NCBI RefSeq assembly: GCF_001884065.1
Contig: NZ_MACH01000036.1
Span: 1-33,358 of the forward strand
Length of the DNA stretch: 33,358 nt
DNA from: Bacillus proteolyticus
GTDB taxonomy: Bacteria; Bacillota; Bacilli; Bacillales; Bacillaceae_G
Direction of reading: 5' to 3'
Shown: positions 27,697 to 33,358 of the stretch, in pieces
How the letters are laid out: each line of letters begins with the position of its first letter
Position numbering within the stretch: the first letter of the stretch is position 1
The notes under the pieces: model-generated
Seen by the model: the letters and a program-made list of their open reading frames with translations, nothing else
Database searches by the model: none
What the model was told of the DNA's origin: nothing
Position numbers and translations under genes: made by a program

Positions 27697-30142
27697 CATC
27701 TGTATTCTTTTTATTTTTGTTCACTATATCTCTCCAACTTTTACCTGTATTTTGACCCGTTTGATACAAACGCTTTGTATTTTGTACCGTTTCTGAATTA
27801 TTGATTCGTTCCTGAACCCCTCTTACTGTTTGCTTAACGGATGATGTAGTTGAGCTATAACCTTTTTTAACTGTATCCGTGGCATATTGTCCTAATGTAC
27901 GTGTTTCATGACTACTACCTGCTGCCACTTCTTTATCACTTTCATAAGGAACACTTGGGCTACTATGTGTCACCGTTACGATATCGGCTGGTTCCGGGCT
28001 ACTTCCACCCGTTACTGGTCTTGATGTTTCCACTGGTGCCGGGCTACTTCCACCTATTACTGGTCTTGATGTTTCCATTGGTCCCGGGCTACTTCCACCT
28101 ATTACTGGTCTTGATGTTTCCATTGGTCCTGGGCTACTTCCACCTATTACTGGTCTTGATGTTTCCATTGGTCCTGGGCTACTTCCACCTGTTACTGGTC
28201 TCGCTGTTTCCATTGGTCCCGGGCTACTTCCACTTGCTACTGGTCTTGGTGTTTCCATTGGTCCCGGGCTACTCCCACCTGTTACTGGTCTTGATGTTTC
28301 CACTGGTGCCGGGCTATTTCCACCTGTTACTGGTCTTGATGTTTCCATTGGTCCCGGGCTTCCTTCACTTGTTCCTTGTCTTACTCCTCCTGCTGTTTGA
28401 TTCCCTTCACTTGTTCCCTGTCTTACTCCTCCGACTGTTGGGCTTCCTTCACTTGCTCCCTGTTTTACTCCTCCTGCTGTTTGACTTCCCTGACTTGCTC
28501 CTTGTTTTACTCCTCCGACTGTTGGATTTCCTTCACTTGCTCCTTGTCTTACTCCTCCTGCTGCTTGATTTCCTTCACTTGCTCCACTTACTTTTCCAGC
28601 TTCCTTCATTTCATCTTGAAGACTTGTTGTTCCTGATTCTTGCCCACTTGCTACCTCTGGTTTTTCATCCCCTTCTTTTTTCATATCTTCTTGAATAGAT
28701 GGATTACCACCATTCTTTTTATCTTCTTCCTTATTTAAGTTACCTTTTTCCTTTTCTTTATTTGCTACATCATTGCCTTGTGTTTTTTTTTGATCCGCTT
28801 TTTTCATTTGATCTTGCAAAGACTCTTTATTTCCGGATTCATTCCCTTTTTTCAAGCCACCTACGATACCTGCCATACCCCCAGCCGCATTTGCGGTTTT
28901 TGTTGCTGCAACACCAGCCCCTTGCGCTGCACCTTTTGCTCCTTTTCCAATCATATTTCCTAGACCTTTCATTGGTTTTGAATTTGCAAGACGGCCAACT
29001 CCTTTACCAAGTGCGAAACCACCTGCTAAGCCACCTGCTAACATGCCCCAACTGCTCTTTAATCCAATATCTATCCCAAATAACCTTTCCACTACTGCTG
29101 GGCCATCTAGAACTGCCATACTAAATGCGGCTAATGCAATAAGATATGGTACACCACTTAATTTGTCATGGAGAAACTCCGTTCCCATTATATATAGCTT
29201 CAAAGATAGGAATATCATAATCGTTGCTACAAATATATTGAGTATATTTGATAACACGGCTTTTAACTTTTGACCATTCGCAACGTCTGCTGGTGCTAAA
29301 ATATTGGCTAACAAGTAGTTAAACGTCAACTCATAAAATAATCTAGCTAACTTAATACTTACTAATAACAACGTTGCGCCTGTTATCAGTAAAGTAAAGA
29401 ATATATTCCAAAAGTTCCAATGCCATCGATAATACTTTTCAGGGAAGAAATCAAACCATCCATCTTTCAATTCTGCTAAAGATGCGGTTCCTAACCCATC
29501 CATTACTCTTTTATTTTTCAAAATTTCCTGTCCATCATCTGATAACTTTTTATCCTTTGCAAACTCAAAATCTTTATCTATTTTTTCAGTAATATCTATC
29601 TGCCTGATGTTTTTTTCTGGAATATGATTTTTCGGATTTAAATCTTCTTTCTTCTTCCATCCGTTTTGATCTAATACTGCAATATCCGTTATATTTTTCT
29701 TAATAATTTCATCACTTAAAGAACCCTTTTGCTCTGATTTTACAACCGCTATGGCATCGTCTGTGAACTTATCGACCTTTGTCATACCAGTACTTAATAA
29801 ACAAAGTACACTCAGCGTAACGAATATATTGATGATAATTTGAGAACGGTTCATTTGTTTGTTCATAATGAACATGTAGCCAATATATAAAAACGATATA
29901 GCTAAAAGAACGACGAATAATGGATATAACATATCAACAAACTCTTGTACTCCTGGTGAATTAAAGAATCCTTTAATCCCCAATATGGCATCTGTCACAC
30001 CCTCCAAGCCATCTACAATTAAAGATAGACCTTGAATTATAAACCACCCTATCCATCGAAACACATAATTAACAATGTCACCCACTTGGAGATAATCCGA
30101 GAACTCTTCTAAAGTTTTTAAAATCTCTTCATCTTTCACCAT
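27689..30142 (-). CDS. VirB6/TrsL-like polytopic membrane protein with repeat tail
   Basis: An 817-residue protein. Hydrophobic helices lie near residues 28-55, 68-92, 100-120, 243-268, 290-315 and 322-345, then a glycine-rich segment (GMLAGGLAGGFALGKGVG). This is the TrbL/VirB6 plan, the channel core of the transfer apparatus. From about residue 430 the protein is soluble and low-complexity: KEK-rich linkers, five units of a 14-residue repeat (ASEGNQTAGGVRQG type) and eight units of a 15-residue repeat (SSPGPMETSRPVIGG type), then a basic end (YQTGQNTGKSWRDI). Start behind AGGAGG. Repeats of two different sizes back to back suggest slippage-driven length variation. Confidence 0.8.
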   Translation of the reverse strand: MVKDEEILKTLEEFSDYLQVGDIVNYVFRWIGWFIIQGLSLIVDGLEGVTDAILGIKGFFNSPGVQEFVDMLYPLFVVLLAISFLYIGYMFIMNKQMNRSQIIINIFVTLSVLCLLSTGMTKVDKFTDDAIAVVKSEQKGSLSDEIIKKNITDIAVLDQNGWKKKEDLNPKNHIPEKNIRQIDITEKIDKDFEFAKDKKLSDDGQEILKNKRVMDGLGTASLAELKDGWFDFFPEKYYRWHWNFWNIFFTLLITGATLLLVSIKLARLFYELTFNYLLANILAPADVANGQKLKAVLSNILNIFVATIMIFLSLKLYIMGTEFLHDKLSGVPYLIALAAFSMAVLDGPAVVERLFGIDIGLKSSWGMLAGGLAGGFALGKGVGRLANSKPMKGLGNMIGKGAKGAAQGAGVAATKTANAAGGMAGIVGGLKKGNESGNKESLQDQMKKADQKKTQGNDVANKEKEKGNLNKEEDKKNGGNPSIQEDMKKEGDEKPEVASGQESGTTSLQDEMKEAGKVSGASEGNQAAGGVRQGASEGNPTVGGVKQGASQGSQTAGGVKQGASEGSPTVGGVRQGTSEGNQTAGGVRQGTSEGSPGPMETSRPVTGGNSPAPVETSRPVTGGSSPGPMETPRPVASGSSPGPMETARPVTGGSSPGPMETSRPVIGGSSPGPMETSRPVIGGSSPGPMETSRPVIGGSSPAPVETSRPVTGGSSPEPADIVTVTHSSPSVPYESDKEVAAGSSHETRTLGQYATDTVKKGYSSTTSSVKQTVRGVQERINNSETVQNTKRLYQTGQNTGKSWRDIVNKNKKNTDEK
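27996..28590 (-). repeat. two adjoining in-frame tandem repeat arrays (45-bp x 8 and 42-bp x 5)
   Basis: About 27996-28355 holds eight copies of a 45-bp unit and 28356-28590 five copies of an unrelated 42-bp unit, both within the virB6-like gene. Neighbouring 45-bp copies are nearly identical while outer copies differ, as expected from repeated unequal exchange or slippage. Confidence 0.75.
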
Positions 30143-30162
30143 TTATCCTCCTCTCTTGCTTA

Positions 30163-30372
30163 CTACTGTCCTAATACTTCCTTTGCTGTCCAATTCACCC
30201 TTTCATTCAGTCTGTCAATACGAATAATCAATTTCCCTTTTTGTTCCCGATCTACTGAAAGGAAAAGAACCGCATCTTCTAGACCAAGAATGACCTCATT
30301 TTCTTCTGTTACAAATGGCGAGTAACTATCTAAAATCAATTGCATTTTATCTGTTATTATCGGTACACTCAT
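30163..30372 (-). CDS. 69-residue protein between virD4 and virB6
   Basis: Starts at ATG 30372, where AAAGGAGG lies 8 nt upstream; the longer frame from an upstream ATG-less start is not supported. The protein is acidic and beta-rich (MSVPIITDKMQLILDSYSPF, VILGLEDAVLFLSVD, LIIRIDRLNERVNWT), soluble, with no family that I recognise. It is placed between the coupling protein and the VirB6-like gene, preceded by a strong terminator hairpin, so it may have its own promoter or depend on read-through. Confidence 0.6.
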   Translation of the reverse strand: MSVPIITDKMQLILDSYSPFVTEENEVILGLEDAVLFLSVDREQKGKLIIRIDRLNERVNWTAKEVLGQ

Positions 30373-30402
30373 TCTCTCTTCCTCCTTTATTTCTGGATTC
30401 AA

Positions 30403-30430
30403 AAAGGCACTCAATTATTTGAGTGCCTTT
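30403..30430 (-). terminator. strong terminator directly after virD4
   Basis: AAAGGCACTCAA (30403-30414) pairs exactly with 30419-30430, and the minus strand continues TTTTTG. It is at the very stop of virD4, ahead of co-oriented transfer genes. Confidence 0.75.
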
Positions 30431-33016
30431 CTAACTCGTTACTTGTTCTTTTTCTTCTAAATCACGCAAGATTCGATTAATTTTGTTTTCGACTGCTTGA
30501 TAAACACTTTTGTCGATGTGATCATTGTGAGCTAACATTTGAAATTCACTGTAAAACTCGCCCATTTCTTGATTTTCAACTTCATCTATTGATTTGCCTA
30601 ACTGCGATAAAAAGAACTTATCAACCAGTTTCAAAACCGCTAAATCAGATTCAAAAAATTCATTAACAGTTTTTCCCTTCCAATTTTCAATGGAGAGGGA
30701 ATCGAACGGGCTATCTTCCTGCTGAAATGCCTCTTCCGGAATATCTTCATCAATTCCCATCATTGTTGGTTCTTCTACTGGCTGCTGTGGCTCTACTGGT
30801 GAAGAAGTTTCCTGTTCTGGCTCTGGTGCTTCTTTCTTGGTTTGTTCTACCTTGGTTTGTTCTACCTTTCTTTCTCCTAGGAAATCTACAATGAGTTTTT
30901 TAGGATCTACATCATCATGTAGGGAATCAATATCTATATCTAAAATAGATTTATCTGTATCGAACTCTACCCCTAGGTATTCCCATCTGTATTTTAAGGC
31001 TGTTTCTTCCGTATTATAAATTGGTCGTGGTCTGATACGTGTTCGATTATTATCTTGACGTTTTATTACACGAATAACAGTAGTTTCTCCTTCTTTAAGA
31101 CTCATAAGTTCATTTGGTGTTAACAGTGGTCGTTGATCTAGACTTTCGGTTTTGTTTTTATCTGTAGAGAGACTTTTTCCACTTCGGGAAAGTGTGTTAA
31201 TTGTCTTGTTCCCAAGCTTCTTCGATACTCTTTCGGCTGTCTGTTGGTCGTTTGTTAATATATAAATGGTATTCCCACAGTTGCCATCAATGGTATCTGC
31301 ATCATCTCCATACTTGTTTTTTAGTTGTGAATATGCTTGAATGATGAGATTAAAACGGATATTTCTTCCCAAACAAACCGTTGCTAACGTTGCCATTCCT
31401 TCTATACTCGGCATGTTTCCAAACTCATCCAAAATAAATACTACTTCACGATGACACTCATTACCACGAGCAAGGGATGCACCCTTGGCTAATATGAAGT
31501 AGAGCTGTCTTACGAAAATAGAAGCAATGACATGATTTGAAGAATCATAGTCAGGTGTAATCATAAAAATTGCAACTGGTTTATCGAAATAATCCATTGT
31601 TGTTACCTGGATATCTTCATTTTCTTCTACTACTTTAAATTCTGTATGACCCGTCTTTTCATCTATTTTTTTAATAGAAATAGCTGTTTTCTTTTTCTTA
31701 TCTCCCTTTTCATTCAATTGAATTGTATCCCCAACTCTTACTGATTGCTTAAAATCTATTGCAAAACGTCCTGTTATATCTGATTTTATGGACTCTATCG
31801 AACCATCCGGGAATACGATTTCTACTCGCTTTCTTGGCTTTGTTTTTCCTTTTATCGTCATTCCAAAGCCAACACGTTTTAAATCCACACTATTTTCCGC
31901 TGTCATTTTAGCAATTTCATCGAACGTAAAAATAGAGAGTCCATTCATTGTTTGGGTGAAGATTCCGCCTCGTGTCGTTCCTTTCGAGAAGTTTGAGGTT
32001 GCATATTGCATTTTCGCAACACTATCTGCTGGCAACCCTTCAAAGTATAAATCTAATGCATTTTCTGGATCTGCTTTTGGATCTACGATTACCTCTTTTG
32101 ATCCAAGTTCTGATAACATATTCGCTACTGCATACATTGTGATCTTTTCTTCTGTTCCTTCTGCAATACATTTGTCTGTAACTGCTAATATCATGGCATT
32201 ACACAAACTCATAGCGCACTGTTGCCAAAAAGGATCTTTTACATTTGGGTTATAATACAAGGTGTGAGACAGTGTTTTACATAATGATTGCGCTGTTGAA
32301 TAGTCTCCATCTTTATAGGCATCTTTGACCAGTTGTAATAAGTTATAACTCATAGAATCCAATGGATTTAATAAATTTAACACTTCAATGTGATACCCTC
32401 GTTTTTCCAAAGTTTCTTTGGATGCGCTAAAAATTTCCCCTTTCGGATCATTAATTATTAATGAAGGCTTATGTTCCGCTCTAGAATAGACATCAATTGT
32501 AGGAAATACAAAGGTTTCCCCTTTACCAGAGCGAGTTGTTCCAATAATTAAATTGTTCACTGGGCTATCATCAATGAATACTTTGTCGCCTAGTCGAGAA
32601 ATAACAACACCACCGCCACCTTCAAATGATTCCTCTCGATCTGGTACGGCTCGATATTGCTTTTTCAGCTCTTCAACTGTTGTAAAGCGACTAGATCCTT
32701 TCTCATGATTATTTAAGTTTTTGAAGGAAGCTTTGAGTTTGTATACTGTTCTTACTATCGTTCCAATCACTATAAGGAAAACAAGTAAGTAATAAATCGG
32801 ATGTTCTGCAATTGGCATCCGAAAAAGAAATCCTACCTCCATATGAAATGGTTTTGGGTGTAATAAATCACTTAATGTTGTTTCTATCAGCTCTAAAGAT
32901 GAGTTGAGTAAAAAATTAGCGATTAAAAACATTCCAACAAATAAAAAAGTACTCAATGGAATGAGTACTTTTTTTTCAGCTAACTTATATTTAATTGAGA
33001 TTTTATCCTTATACAT
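30431..33016 (-). CDS. VirD4/TrsK-type coupling protein with an inserted beta domain
   Basis: An 861-residue coupling ATPase. Two transmembrane helices (about residues 17-38 and 72-92) precede the motor: Walker A GTTRSGKGE at 159-167, NDPKGE at 189-194, Walker B VVFILDEFGN at 525-534, and QAYSQLKNKYG after it. It brings the relaxase-bound strand to the channel. Between FGM (residue 385) and TTMDYFDKPVAIFMITPDYD (472 on) about 85 residues are inserted (VEIVFPDGSIESIKSDITGR, VGDTIQL), a beta-rich, Ig-like sequence that ordinary TrsK proteins lack in my memory. The C-terminal 130 residues are acidic and proline/glutamine-rich. The start is at ATG 33016 with AAAGGGGG 11 nt before it, overlapping the upstream stop. 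Confidence 0.85.
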   Translation of the reverse strand: MYKDKISIKYKLAEKKVLIPLSTFLFVGMFLIANFLLNSSLELIETTLSDLLHPKPFHMEVGFLFRMPIAEHPIYYLLVFLIVIGTIVRTVYKLKASFKNLNNHEKGSSRFTTVEELKKQYRAVPDREESFEGGGGVVISRLGDKVFIDDSPVNNLIIGTTRSGKGETFVFPTIDVYSRAEHKPSLIINDPKGEIFSASKETLEKRGYHIEVLNLLNPLDSMSYNLLQLVKDAYKDGDYSTAQSLCKTLSHTLYYNPNVKDPFWQQCAMSLCNAMILAVTDKCIAEGTEEKITMYAVANMLSELGSKEVIVDPKADPENALDLYFEGLPADSVAKMQYATSNFSKGTTRGGIFTQTMNGLSIFTFDEIAKMTAENSVDLKRVGFGMTIKGKTKPRKRVEIVFPDGSIESIKSDITGRFAIDFKQSVRVGDTIQLNEKGDKKKKTAISIKKIDEKTGHTEFKVVEENEDIQVTTMDYFDKPVAIFMITPDYDSSNHVIASIFVRQLYFILAKGASLARGNECHREVVFILDEFGNMPSIEGMATLATVCLGRNIRFNLIIQAYSQLKNKYGDDADTIDGNCGNTIYILTNDQQTAERVSKKLGNKTINTLSRSGKSLSTDKNKTESLDQRPLLTPNELMSLKEGETTVIRVIKRQDNNRTRIRPRPIYNTEETALKYRWEYLGVEFDTDKSILDIDIDSLHDDVDPKKLIVDFLGERKVEQTKVEQTKKEAPEPEQETSSPVEPQQPVEEPTMMGIDEDIPEEAFQQEDSPFDSLSIENWKGKTVNEFFESDLAVLKLVDKFFLSQLGKSIDEVENQEMGEFYSEFQMLAHNDHIDKSVYQAVENKINRILRDLEEKEQVTS
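32943..32974 (-). promoter_or_regulatory. terminator-like hairpin inside the first codons of virD4
   Basis: A perfect 13-bp stem (32943-32955 with 32962-32974, 6-base loop) followed on the minus strand by further T/A residues spans codons 15-25. It contains TGAGTACT, the half of the oriT-side palindrome. It may attenuate transcription of the transfer genes or serve as a binding site. Confidence 0.5.
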
Positions 33017-33034
33017 GGGTAAGCGAATCCCCCT

Positions 33035-33358
33035 TTAAACCGTTACATCTGATTTTGACTCTTGTTTATTTAATTCTGTTGGCTTCTCTGGATTTGTTGG
33101 TTTCTTCGGCTCTGTTTGTTTCTCTGGATTCTTTGGCGGATCTACTGGCGGCTTTGGCTTCTCTGGATTCGTTGGTGGATCTACTGGTGGTTTCGGCTTT
33201 TCTGGATCCGTTGGTGGATCTACCGGCGGTTTCGGCTTTTCTGGATCCGTTGGTGGATCTACTGGCGGATCTACCGGCGGTTTTGGTTTATCTGGATCCG
33301 TTGGTGGATCTACTGGCGGATCTACCGGCGGTTTCGGCTTTTCTGGATCCGTTGGTGG
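33035..33358 (-). CDS. C-terminus of a proline-rich repeat protein (cut by window edge)
   Basis: The last 107 codons of a gene that continues beyond the right edge. Almost all of it is a 13-residue repeat with a 39-bp unit (PPTDPEKPKPPVD, with PPVDPP extensions), decaying into KNPEKQTEPKKPTNPEKPTE near the end and a charged tail ESKSDVTV. No sorting signal (LPxTG) is present. The stop TAA overlaps the ribosome-binding site of virD4 (TAAAGGGGG), so the two are translated together. Such stiff proline repeats often span the cell wall or link domains; the N-terminal part, which would tell the function, is outside the window. Confidence 0.65.
   Translation of the reverse strand, partial: PPTDPEKPKPPVDPPVDPPTDPDKPKPPVDPPVDPPTDPEKPKPPVDPPTDPEKPKPPVDPPTNPEKPKPPVDPPKNPEKQTEPKKPTNPEKPTELNKQESKSDVTV

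Noticed and set aside
27996-28590. Regular repeats resembling a CRISPR array
   Set aside because: The units are 42 and 45 bp with no spacer-like unique parts, and lie in frame within a gene.
27895-28698. Long plus-strand frame of 267 codons rich in leucine and phenylalanine
   Set aside because: It is the shadow of the tandem repeats of the virB6-like gene; repeat units divisible by three keep all frames open. No ribosome-binding site and a meaningless low-complexity product.

Overview
The window is low-GC DNA that reads like a large conjugative plasmid of the Bacillus cereus group. The reasons are strong Gram-positive ribosome-binding sites, a plasmid-type Hfq gene, a MobP-type relaxase next to a VirB4/VirD4 secretion apparatus, and short scars that look like Tn4430/Tn3-family and IS231-type element ends (the element names are from memory, no search was run).

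Positions 1-10.6 kb are an accessory mosaic. Its core (about 3.55-10.3 kb) is a stack of broken polymorphic-toxin C-termini, each followed by an immunity gene: an unknown toxin tail plus an alpha-helical immunity protein; an E-colicin-type HNH DNase domain plus an Im7/Im9-like protein; two RNase A-like toxin tails plus two CdiI-like proteins; a duplicated unknown pair on the minus strand; a SUKH-like protein; and one more unknown pair. Almost all immunity genes are intact, while the toxins are truncated and three carry one in-frame stop each (an amber, an ochre and an opal). Three separate minus-strand copies of the 3' end of an endolysin wall-binding domain lie between these units. Four 38-bp Tn3-type ends (1172, 4197, 9565 facing right; 10612 facing left) and three IS231-like ends punctuate the region, so the stack seems to have been built by transposition and recombination.

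Positions 10.6-14.6 kb hold an Hfq homologue with a small partner gene, a secreted or membrane serine hydrolase in a block flanked by 16-bp inverted repeats, a candidate small RNA antisense to a 33-residue gene, and a ribbon-helix-helix regulator divergent from three small genes across a perfect palindrome.

Positions 14.8-33.36 kb are one long minus-strand transfer region, read from right to left: a proline-rich repeat protein (cut by the window edge), VirD4 coupling protein, a small protein, VirB6-like membrane protein with two tandem-repeat arrays, VirB3-like (DUF5592), TrsD-like, VirB4, a bifunctional wall hydrolase (VirB1-like), a VirB8-like protein, a membrane coiled-coil protein, a candidate oriT with palindromic repeats, an RHH accessory protein, the relaxase, another accessory protein, a small protein, an ArdC/LtrC-like protein, small proteins, a TOPRIM primase-like protein and an Mrr-like nuclease with a zinc finger. 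Several intrinsic-terminator hairpins lie between, and one lies inside, these co-oriented genes, suggesting stepwise attenuation of the operon.
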